Shown here: positions 39,366 to 46,512 of the stretch, one piece after another
Layout: every line of letters begins with the position of its first letter
Numbering within the stretch: the first letter of the stretch is position 1
Assembly: GCF_038630985.1 (NCBI RefSeq)
Contig: NZ_CP152049.1
Coordinates: forward strand, 1,197,501-1,261,500
DNA length: 64,000 nucleotides
Origin: Paenibacillus sp. FSL H8-0548
GTDB lineage: Bacteria; Bacillota; Bacilli; Paenibacillales; Paenibacillaceae
Reading direction: 5' to 3'
Position numbers and translations under genes: made by a program
The notes under the pieces: generated by a model
Seen by the model: the letters and a program-made list of their open reading frames with translations, nothing else
Databases searched by the model: none
What the model was told of the DNA's origin: nothing

Positions 39366-40388
39366 GTGATTAGAAGTAAAAAGGCTTTTTTTATGATGAT
39401 GCTGGCAAGTATAATGATGTTGTCTTTCGTACTGCCTGCTTCAGCGGCTGAAATACCGCAGGAGAACTACACGTATACCATCTCTAAGACAACCGGTGAA
39501 GTGAAAGAAACGGTAACCATTGAGGATACAGGTGAAATTTATGAGGATTTGGAAATTTCTTCAGTACTCGTTCCGGAAAATGCAGTTTTAACCGTCACAG
39601 CAAAGGTTGATCTCAGTGCTACGGTCATCGGATACAGCTGGGAAAAAGGTGTTTTAGTAGCAGAAGCGCTACCAATGACGATTAATGGCAAGGAAACGTC
39701 GGAGGAAGGTTTGCCTGCAAATACAACTGCCACAGTAACATTTAATCAAGGTGTTTCTTATTATGAGTTTTTCATATTTGATGAGAAAACAGAGGCTGTG
39801 TCCAGCCTTTTCTTCAAGATTGACAAGTGGATAGGAAAAAGCGATCAACCAGATGTTTGGGCTAAAACTGAAGTAGAGATAGCGATGGCAGCAGGACTTA
39901 TACCTGCGGAATTGCAAAGCGGCTACAAGCAAAAAATAACCCGCGCTGATTTTGCGAAAATTATTATTAAGTTATTGGAAGTGCAAACCGGTCAAACGAT
40001 TGATGCTATTTTAGCGGAGAATGAGCTTAGCCTTAGCGATAACCCTTTTACAGATACGACTATAAAGGAAGTTATTGCGGCAAATCTGATGGGTATCGTA
40101 AACGGTAAGGGCAACGGCAAATTTGATCCCAGCGGCAGCATAACAAGGCAGGAAGCGGCTGTTATGCTTACGAACACAGCAGAGGTGCTTGGTTATGATG
40201 TGCTGACAGATGCTTCTGCTTTTGCTGATAAAAGCAGCATTGCCAGCTGGGCTAAGACAAGCGTAGACTTTGTATTCATGTACGATATTATGAATGGAAC
40301 TGGAAATAACAACTTTAGTCCAAAAGGAAATTATACGCGTCAACAGGCATATATGACGATTACTCGTTTGAATGACGCGCTGCAATAA
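39366..40388 (+). CDS. Secreted SLH-domain surface protein
   Basis: 340 residues. A signal peptide ends after 'PASAAE' (about 28). An N-terminal beta-rich region (about 30-155) of unknown type is followed by three SLH repeats (about 156-340; 'ITRADFAKIIIKLL', 'GKFDPSGSITRQEAAVML', 'NFSPKGNYTRQQAYMTI'). The SLH domains should bind pyruvylated cell-wall polymer. The start is GTG 39366, after AGGAGG. No enzymatic domain seen. Confidence 0.9.
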   Translation: MIRSKKAFFMMMLASIMMLSFVLPASAAEIPQENYTYTISKTTGEVKETVTIEDTGEIYEDLEISSVLVPENAVLTVTAKVDLSATVIGYSWEKGVLVAEALPMTINGKETSEEGLPANTTATVTFNQGVSYYEFFIFDEKTEAVSSLFFKIDKWIGKSDQPDVWAKTEVEIAMAAGLIPAELQSGYKQKITRADFAKIIIKLLEVQTGQTIDAILAENELSLSDNPFTDTTIKEVIAANLMGIVNGKGNGKFDPSGSITRQEAAVMLTNTAEVLGYDVLTDASAFADKSSIASWAKTSVDFVFMYDIMNGTGNNNFSPKGNYTRQQAYMTITRLNDALQ

Positions 40389-40406
40389 AGGGAAATGTTA
40401 AGTTTA

Positions 40407-40456
40407 AAGAAGTCTCGCTCGATCTGAGAAAGATCATGCGAGACTTCTTTTTTTGT
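40407..40456 (+). terminator. Intrinsic terminator after the SLH gene
   Basis: AAAGAAGTCTCGC...GATCT-gagaa-AGATC...GCGAGACTTCTT followed by T run. Confidence 0.9.
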
Positions 40457-40527
40457 TGTTTAGGAAATTATGCGATGCTAAAAAATGTGGATAATCGAGT
40501 CGAAAAAATAAATAGGGGGGGATCGTT

Positions 40528-41799
40528 ATGGAGAAGCGAGAAACATGGAAGAAACGAGGGATCGTGAAACAGATCTTGAAGGATCATTTTCATGGGTTTT
40601 GGGAACTTCATGCGAATCTATTCCCGGAAGAACTGCAGAAAGCGATACCGGAAGCCGTAAACAAGGCAACGCGATGCGGCACGAAGGATATGGGTTACGC
40701 GAGATATGAATGTATGGGTTGTACGGAGGGAAAACCGGAACCGGTCATTATCTGTTTTACTTGTAAGAGTCGGTTTTGTCATGGATGCGGAAAGAAATAC
40801 ACCGATGACTGGGCAGAAAAGCAACAGGAGCGAATCCTGAATGTCCCCCATCGTCATACCGTGTTTACGGTACCAAAAGAGTTGAGGAAATACTTCTTTG
40901 AGGATCGGAGTCGTTTGAACGAGCTTAGTAAAGAAGTGGCGAAGGTCATCCAATATTACTATCGGCGTAAAAATAAGAGCAAACAGTATGACGTGGGCGT
41001 CATTACGGTCATTCATACGTTTGGAAGGGATCTAAAGTTTAATCCGCATATTCATGCCCTGGTTACGGAAGGTGCGTTAGATTGCCATAAGCAGTGGAAG
41101 AGTGTGGAGTATATTTCTTTTACCTACTTGAGAAAGTCATGGCAGAAGCTACTTATGGATTTAATGTTGAAGTGGCATCCTGGCGATGCGAAGGTAAAAA
41201 CGTTGGTAAACCAACTGTACAGTCGGTACAAGCATGGATTTTATGTCAACGCAGAACAACGAATGAAGGATGCCCGTGGAGCGGCCAAGTATATTGGACG
41301 TTATCTGGCTCGTCCGGCAATCGCAGAGTATCGCATTATAAAGTATGACTACCATACGGTACATTACTGGTACGAAGATCATCAGACAGGAAAGAGGATC
41401 GATGTCGTAGCCCCTGTCATGAAATTCATTTATGCCCTGGTGCAACATATCCCGCCGAAGCATTTTCGAATGGTAGGCAGGTATGGCCTGTACAGCAGAA
41501 GTAAGAATAAGGAGTCGCAAAAGATCGTTAACTTATGGCGGTACATGGTCCATAAACAGATTGAAATGACGTTCCCGCCGAAGGAAAAGAGAAGAAAGAC
41601 GTACCGTCAGCGGATGTTGGAGACTTATGAACGGGATCCGATCGCCTGTCCCTGCTGCAAACAAACCATGTTGCTTGTGGTTATTTGGCATGCAGACTAT
41701 GGGCGAATTTATTATTATGATGAGGAAAGTGAACGAGCGTATAAGAAGAAATGGGGGGTTCGGGCTAATGAACGAAAGGAAAGGCAAGAAACAGGATAG
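40528..41799 (+). CDS. IS91-family Y2 HUH transposase
   Basis: 423 residues: an N-terminal zinc-binding region ('CMGC', 'CFTCKSRFCHGCG', about 65-95), the HUH motif 'FNPHIHALV' near 175, paired tyrosines in 'AAKYIGRYLARP' (about 253-264) and a C-terminal CxxC ('IACPCCKQ', about 373). These mark the rolling-circle replicative transposases of IS91/IS801 type. The gene is complete, with no frameshift, and could be active. A row of six to seven G precedes the start at 8 nt. Confidence 0.92.
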   Translation: MEKRETWKKRGIVKQILKDHFHGFWELHANLFPEELQKAIPEAVNKATRCGTKDMGYARYECMGCTEGKPEPVIICFTCKSRFCHGCGKKYTDDWAEKQQERILNVPHRHTVFTVPKELRKYFFEDRSRLNELSKEVAKVIQYYYRRKNKSKQYDVGVITVIHTFGRDLKFNPHIHALVTEGALDCHKQWKSVEYISFTYLRKSWQKLLMDLMLKWHPGDAKVKTLVNQLYSRYKHGFYVNAEQRMKDARGAAKYIGRYLARPAIAEYRIIKYDYHTVHYWYEDHQTGKRIDVVAPVMKFIYALVQHIPPKHFRMVGRYGLYSRSKNKESQKIVNLWRYMVHKQIEMTFPPKEKRRKTYRQRMLETYERDPIACPCCKQTMLLVVIWHADYGRIYYYDEESERAYKKKWGVRANERKERQETG

Positions 41800-42016
41800 C
41801 GAAAAGGAAGAAGCTGTTGAACTATTTTCCTTTGATGATGAGGAGGAAGAAGTCTTTATCGATTATGTTTGCGTAGATTGCGGATGTTTAGATCCTGTGC
41901 CTGATTTCATCGTAGGAGAGTGTTCTTATGAATTAGGACCTGAGGAGAGTCCTGTGTTCGTATGCCCGGAGTGTAACGGAGACTTGGTGAGGAAGAAAGA
42001 GCCGGCGGAGAAGTAA
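41768..42016 (+). CDS. Small acidic zinc-ribbon-like protein carried by the IS91 element
   Basis: 82 residues, overlapping the transposase by 32 nt in another frame. ATG follows GGGGGG at 9 nt. It is rich in Glu/Asp in its first half ('SEKEEAVELFSFDDEEEE'); the second half has two Cys pairs ('CVDCGC' and 'CPECNG') that could bind zinc. The overlap suggests translational coupling and a role linked to the element. No function is known to me. Confidence 0.65.
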   Translation: MNERKGKKQDSEKEEAVELFSFDDEEEEVFIDYVCVDCGCLDPVPDFIVGECSYELGPEESPVFVCPECNGDLVRKKEPAEK

Positions 42017-42146
42017 CCGTCGGCTAGTACGTAAATTCACCGTAGGTGATTTTGTTCTTGTTATAGGGGGAGTGCATGGCACGGTGATGGAGCAAGTACG
42101 CTGCAGTTAGCAATGGAACTCTCAGATTACAATGAGTCTCTCAGGG

Positions 42147-43016
42147 TCACCCCCGACGTCTCCAGCCAAATACTTTCACATGCACCAGTAACTTTGTTGT
42201 CCAATGCGTGAGGATATAAAGAACGATGAATAGGATAATGAATGGTCGGAACAAGATCCATAATACAATCCAGGAAACAATAATCTGCCATGTTTTCATT
42301 CTTTTCAAGAGATTTCCCGGCATGAGCATAATTCGATACCATTTATAATTTTTTTGTAGAGCTTCAAGAAACTGCTGGCGAATTTGTTTGTCATCCGGGT
42401 CAAGTCTGATCGCATTCTTCAGCATGAGCAAATAATCCTCATAGTCATTTCGCCTCTCGGCGGACCAGCCCAGATACATATAGACCATGTCTGACTCTAC
42501 ATCCAGTCGTAAAGCTTTGCTTGCGAGCAGCTTTGATTCAGAAAAATTGAGAAGCAAAGCTTCGTTGTAGCTCAGGTTAGCGATATACAGCGCATTTTCA
42601 GGAGAAATCTCAAGTGCTTTAAGCAATAAATCTCTTGCTTCCGCATATTTTCTCACCTTATTGTTTATATTGGCGAGCAAGAAAAAATAATGCGGCTCGT
42701 AAGGATCAATTCGCTGCGCTTCCGCAATTGCTTCAGCAGCAGCCTTAAAGTTTTGTTTTGTATAGTAAGCGTTGACGCGCACTAACCAGGCTAACTCATT
42801 TTCTGGATTACGCTGAAGTGATTCTTCTGACCAATGAAGGGCTTGATCTAGCTGCTCCATATGAAGGCAAACGTGGCCGAGTAGCGCATAAGCATAAGCG
42901 TCCTCCGGTGTATCCCGAATAAGCGCCATAGCTTCGTTTGTGGCATCCTGGTATTTTTTCCACTGCACGAGCTGTTGAATTCTCTCATATCGCTGACTGC
43001 TGGCGTCTTCTATCAT
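42147..43016 (-). CDS. TPR-repeat protein with C-terminal membrane anchor
   Basis: 289 residues. Residues 5-215 contain about six tetratricopeptide repeats ('AYALLGHVCLHMEQLDQALH', 'PHYFFLLANINNKVRKYAEA'), followed by one or two hydrophobic helices (about 243-275; 'IVSWIVLWILFRPFIILFIV') and a basic tail. The TPR part should face the cytoplasm. It is located 27 nt downstream of an AAA+ ATPase gene in the same direction, so the TPR may present substrates or recruit the ATPase to the membrane. Function unknown. Confidence 0.82.
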   Translation of the reverse strand: MIEDASSQRYERIQQLVQWKKYQDATNEAMALIRDTPEDAYAYALLGHVCLHMEQLDQALHWSEESLQRNPENELAWLVRVNAYYTKQNFKAAAEAIAEAQRIDPYEPHYFFLLANINNKVRKYAEARDLLLKALEISPENALYIANLSYNEALLLNFSESKLLASKALRLDVESDMVYMYLGWSAERRNDYEDYLLMLKNAIRLDPDDKQIRQQFLEALQKNYKWYRIMLMPGNLLKRMKTWQIIVSWIVLWILFRPFIILFIVLYILTHWTTKLLVHVKVFGWRRRG

Positions 43017-43043
43017 GGATAAGGCTACCTCGCTATGAATGGA

Positions 43044-44009
43044 TTATTTTAAACCGCTTTGCTTCATATAATCTAGAACGATTTGATAGTCTTGGTTCAC
43101 ATCGCTGAACGTTGCATAGTTTTTGGCAGTGGCAAACCAATCAAGCGTTGTCGCTTTACGCTGCTTGGACGCCTTCTTCAGATCATCCTGTGTAATTGGT
43201 TGGATCTCTCCAATTTCTAGCGTTCTCTCCAATGCGCTTTCGACAGCGTCCTTCACAATCTGCTCGAGATCTGCGCCGGAGAAATACTTTGTCTCCTTCG
43301 AGATTTTGCTTAAATCAAGTGAAGCAAGCGGTTTGTCAGCCAGCTTCAACTGTAAGATCGTTGATCGCTCGACTTCTTCTGGCGGTGGTACAAAGATCAT
43401 ATGGTTAAATCGACCAGGTCTGCGAAGCGCTGAGTCAAGATACCAAGGTGTATTCGTTGCGCCGATGACAAACACTTGATCATTAAACGTACGAAGTCCG
43501 TCAAGCTCCATGAGAAGCTGATTGACGAGAATGCGATCGTGGTGCTGACGCATTTGATTGCGGCTGCCGCCCATTGCATCGAGCTCGTCGATGAAGATGA
43601 CGCATGGCTTATTCTCACGTGCTTTCTCAAAAATATCATGCAAATTATTTTCGCTTTGCCCCACATACATACCTAGAATAGCCTGCAGCTCAATATGCAT
43701 GAAATTGGCATCAATTTCACCAGCTACTGCTCTGGCTAGGAAGGTTTTGCCGCAGCCTGGAGGTCCATATAGCAGCAAGCTTCCGCCTGCTTCCTTGCCA
43801 TAAGCGGCAAAAAGCTCAGGCTGCTTCAGCGGCAAAATAAAGTTCATGCGAATTTTTTTCTTAACATCCTCAAGACCGCCAACATCAGCGAACGTCTCAT
43901 TCGGCTTCTCTGACTCTACTAAATCCTTACCGTTCGCATCAAAATGAAGCAGCTTTAGCTTATTGCGACGGCGATTAGCAAGCTCATCGTGGTCGTTATG
44001 ATCGGACAT
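43044..44009 (-). CDS. AAA+ ATPase (FtsH/Cdc48-like single module)
   Basis: 321 residues. Walker A 'GPPGCGKT' (about 82-89), Walker B 'VIFIDELDA' (about 140-148), sensor 1 'GATNTPW', arginine fingers 'RRPGRF' and a helical lid. No protease or transmembrane segment. The N-terminal 'FADVGGLEDVKKK' is the usual lead-in of the AAA classical clade. The third ATG (at 44009) is preferred because AAAGG is 9 nt before it. Co-transcribed with the membrane-anchored TPR protein; it may remodel or extract proteins. The target is unknown. Confidence 0.88.
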   Translation of the reverse strand: MSDHNDHDELANRRRNKLKLLHFDANGKDLVESEKPNETFADVGGLEDVKKKIRMNFILPLKQPELFAAYGKEAGGSLLLYGPPGCGKTFLARAVAGEIDANFMHIELQAILGMYVGQSENNLHDIFEKARENKPCVIFIDELDAMGGSRNQMRQHHDRILVNQLLMELDGLRTFNDQVFVIGATNTPWYLDSALRRPGRFNHMIFVPPPEEVERSTILQLKLADKPLASLDLSKISKETKYFSGADLEQIVKDAVESALERTLEIGEIQPITQDDLKKASKQRKATTLDWFATAKNYATFSDVNQDYQIVLDYMKQSGLK

Positions 44010-44163
44010 GGTCATCATCCTTTTATAAAGACATTATTTATCATATTATACCAAATTACGAGAGTGTGTTGGGTAACTTTGTATATGACTATGAAATCTT
44101 CATGTTTCTTAGGCTTTTAGGCTTTGGGGCATCGACTAACCGCGGGATTCTGCCATGTCACGC

Positions 44164-44532
44164 CAGCAGCACACTATTCCGCATAATAGATCTAAAAACT
44201 AGATCTAAAACCTGAGAATAGCTCATATCCGCAGAAATAGATCTAGAAACTAGATCAAATGCGCGGCAAACTCTGCCAAAATCCGTCAGCAGCACACTAT
44301 TCCGCATAATAGATCTAAAAACTAGATCTAAAACCTCAGAATAGCTCAAATCCGCAGAAATAGATCTAGAAACTAGATCAAATGCGCGGCAAACTCTGCC
44401 AAAATCCGGCAGCAGCACACTTTTCCGCATAATAGATCTAAAAACTAGATCTAAAACCTCGGAACAGCTCAAATCCGCAGAAATAGATCTAGAAACTAGA
44501 TCTAATGCGCCACAAGCTCCGCCAAAACCCAG
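44164..44532. repeat. Three tandem copies of a 123-bp repeat with internal dyads
   Basis: Copies start at 44164, 44287 and 44410, exactly 123 bp apart, each beginning CAGCAGCACACT. Copies 1 and 2 are almost identical; copy 3 has diverged near its end. Each contains TAGATCTA-aaaac-TAGATCTA and AGATCTA-gaaac-TAGATC dyads. Since 123 is a multiple of 3, a 104-codon antisense frame runs through, but it is a by-product of the repetition. No gene lies between 44010 and 44549; the first 150 bp of that gap show nothing else of note. Confidence 0.93.
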
Positions 44533-44549
44533 GTCGACCTAACATTAGT

Positions 44550-45302
44550 TTAAAGAACTGTGCGAGCGGCTAATGCTGTTAGGCGATAGCTGCGAATGCG
44601 TTGTTTTCCTGAGGCTTGTTCGATTAGTTTATGTTGGAGCAGCAATTGTAAGTATTTAAGGGCAGTACAGTGGCTAATGCGAAGCTGTTTCTCCACATCC
44701 TTCGGACCGAAGGTGGCTTCTCGCTCGAGACGTTTCGCCCATCGCAGCAACTCACGCGCAGTTGCAGATAATTGTAATTCAAGTGCGTCTACTCTTCCGA
44801 TGCCGTACAATTTACCAAGCAGCTGCTGAATAAACTGTTGGCATTGTCTTGGCCTCTCTCGTATGTCGTCATAAGAAAAGCGAACAACGATCCAATCATC
44901 CAGAATGAGCTGGTTTTGACGAAAGCGATCATCTGAAAATTTACGCCTCGAAGCATGCTTTTGATGCGGTCCGTAACCGTCAATTTCAATGGAGATTTGG
45001 TGAGGTGAGCGAATATAGGTGAAATCGAGAAAGCGACTGCCATCGCGATAATCATTGACTTCATACTCCGGATGCAAATGTTCAAAGCTCCCGAGTATAG
45101 GCCACCAAATAAGAGTTGCAAATAGCTGCTCGCCATGGTCGTCTCTGTCTACTAGCCTTCGTCTCCGCTCACTGTCTGCCTCTCGAAGCTCGATATGCGT
45201 TATAATCCAATTCTTATAAGCTTGCTCAACTAATAGGGCTCGATTTGTTGTGTTGTCCTTCACCAAATCTGACGGCTGTTGATTTACCATTGTCTCATCC
45301 AT
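44550..45302 (-). CDS. DUF559-like PD-(D/E)XK nuclease fused to a winged helix
   Basis: 250 residues. The middle (about 85-160) resembles the Vsr/DUF559 endonuclease fold: 'RFLDFTYI' (Asp), 'ISIEIDGYGPH' (Glu-x-Asp), 'DDRFRQNQLILDDWIVVRF'. The C-terminal 90 residues look like a winged-helix DNA-binding domain ('FGPKDVEKQLRISHCTALKY'). The combination suggests a sequence-directed nuclease or a regulator built on a nuclease fold; activity is not proven. The first ATG is used, after AGGATGGGAG. A terminator-like hairpin pointing in the same direction lies just upstream (45316-45370), and the 123-bp repeat array lies just downstream. Confidence 0.68.
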   Translation of the reverse strand: MDETMVNQQPSDLVKDNTTNRALLVEQAYKNWIITHIELREADSERRRRLVDRDDHGEQLFATLIWWPILGSFEHLHPEYEVNDYRDGSRFLDFTYIRSPHQISIEIDGYGPHQKHASRRKFSDDRFRQNQLILDDWIVVRFSYDDIRERPRQCQQFIQQLLGKLYGIGRVDALELQLSATARELLRWAKRLEREATFGPKDVEKQLRISHCTALKYLQLLLQHKLIEQASGKQRIRSYRLTALAARTVL

Positions 45303-45315
45303 CTCCCATCCTAAA

Positions 45316-45370
45316 AACTAAAAAGCACACCGCTCCACTCCAGATTCTGGAGTACATGCGGTGTGCTTCA
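45316..45370 (-). terminator. Terminator-like hairpin upstream of the nuclease-HTH gene
   Basis: Read on the minus strand: AAGCACACCGC...ACTCCAG-aat-CTGGAGT...GCGGTGTGCTT followed by TTTAGTTTTTAGG. It lies between the divergent promoters region and the gene start at 45302. Either it attenuates the nuclease gene or it insulates it from upstream transcription. Confidence 0.65.
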
Positions 45371-45435
45371 CCTTATATCATTGTAGTTGAGCAATGGGCC
45401 GTTGTCATTAGGGGAAATGAGCTTGCTGCATGAAT

Positions 45436-45464
45436 TTGCTAGAAGCAATGAGAGACGATACAAT
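45436..45464 (+). promoter_or_regulatory. Promoter of the hydrolase gene
   Basis: TTGCTA (45436-45441), 17-bp spacer, TACAAT (45459-45464). It lies inside the longest possible reading frame and supports the downstream start at 45550. Confidence 0.55.
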
Positions 45465-45549
45465 AAATATAATAGGTGCAACGATTGGAACCAGCAGGAA
45501 AGAGGATAGTGCTGCGTTAAGGAGCAGGATAGAAAAAGGAGTGCATGAA

Positions 45550-46335
45550 ATGAGTGAGCGTGCAAAGGCTTTGCAGCAACCAAAGCAAGGCCGAGCTAAA
45601 AAAGTCTGGATATGGTCATTGGGAGTATTGCTTGTGTTGATCTTAATATTAGCCATTGTATATCAGACAATACTTTATAAACCGTCTTCTGAAGCGAAGA
45701 CGGCGATGACGAGTGATGAGACCGTTACAGTAAGCGTTGGTCAGGCCGGCTACCGCTTTGAGCCTGCATCTAGCGATGCGGCAGTGCTGCAGCCAAACGT
45801 TATTTTTTATCCAGGTGGACTGGTAGATCCGAAGAGCTACGCGCCGTTCGCTCGTGAATTGGCAGAGGCTGGCCACCGGGTATATATTGCAACTATGCCG
45901 TTTAATCTTGCTTTTATGGGACAGAACAAAGCCGATGCGTTTATATCGGAGCATCCTGAAGAAAGCTATGTTATTGGCGGCCATTCCCTTGGAGGCGTAT
46001 TTGCTTCCCGCTATGCAGCTGAGCATTTGGATCAAATCGATGGTGTCTTCTTTCTGGCGGCTTATGCAGAAGAGGCTGGCAGCTTAGCTGATGTTCAATT
46101 CCCTGTATTGCAAATGACGGCAACCAAAGATGGTGTGCTGAATAGAGAGGAATGGGGAAAAGGGAAACGTTATATGCCTAATCAAACGGAATATATTACG
46201 ATAGAAGGCGGAAACCATGCTCAATTTGGCTCCTACGGTTCACAGAAGGGCGATAATGCTGCCACCATTACACTAGAAGAGCAGCAGAAGCAAGTAATTA
46301 GCGGATTGCTCGAATGGATGAAGAAGCTTTTATAA
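45550..46335 (+). CDS. Membrane-anchored alpha/beta hydrolase
   Basis: 261 residues. One transmembrane helix at about 20-42 follows a basic N-terminus, so the catalytic domain is outside. The nucleophile elbow is 'IGGHSLGGVFA' (Ser), with a plausible acid in 'TKDGV' and His in 'EGGNHAQFG'. The fold resembles the Abhydrolase_5 group. ATG 45550 follows AAAAGGAG by 8 nt; the frame is open 40 codons further upstream but the promoter sits in that stretch. Substrate unknown. Confidence 0.82.
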   Translation: MSERAKALQQPKQGRAKKVWIWSLGVLLVLILILAIVYQTILYKPSSEAKTAMTSDETVTVSVGQAGYRFEPASSDAAVLQPNVIFYPGGLVDPKSYAPFARELAEAGHRVYIATMPFNLAFMGQNKADAFISEHPEESYVIGGHSLGGVFASRYAAEHLDQIDGVFFLAAYAEEAGSLADVQFPVLQMTATKDGVLNREEWGKGKRYMPNQTEYITIEGGNHAQFGSYGSQKGDNAATITLEEQQKQVISGLLEWMKKLL

Positions 46336-46341
46336 TAGTAG

Positions 46342-46380
46342 GCTGCCCCTAAAGATTATTGTGATCTTAGGGGCAGTTTT
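46342..46380 (+). terminator. Intrinsic terminator after the hydrolase gene
   Basis: GCTGCCCCTAA...CTTAGGGGCAG stem followed by TTTT. Confidence 0.85.
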
Positions 46381-46512
46381 CATAATATTTGATGTAAAAA
46401 TATTCATATTAATTTTTTTTTGGAAAATTAGAATTTTGAGAAGGAGCTTTATCGAAGATTGTCGAAATAGAGTACGAAAGAAAGATTTGTATTTTTTTAC
46501 ACTCTGAGGTGC

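Larger units (their letters stand above)
40457..42060 (+). mobile_element. IS91-family insertion sequence (boundaries approximate)
   Basis: The element is defined by a Y2 HUH transposase and a small overlapping passenger gene. At its right end a hairpin (AGCCGGCGG...CCGTCGGCT, 42000-42025) and a second (TTCACC-gta-GGTGA, 42035-42049) are followed by GTTCTTG (42054-42060). IS91-type elements have hairpins near their ends and use GTTC/CTTG-like (GAAC/CAAG) target tetranucleotides, so the right end may lie at about 42053. The left end is not identified; it lies between the terminator at 40456 and the transposase start. IS91 elements lack terminal inverted repeats and make no target duplication, in agreement with none being visible. 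Confidence 0.65.

Noticed and set aside
44158..44472. 104-codon repetitive protein on the minus strand
   Set aside because: It arises because the 123-bp repeat unit is divisible by 3; there is no RBS and the frame does not extend over the whole array.
44164..44532. CRISPR array
   Set aside because: The units are 123 bp and directly adjacent with no unique spacers, and no cas genes are present.
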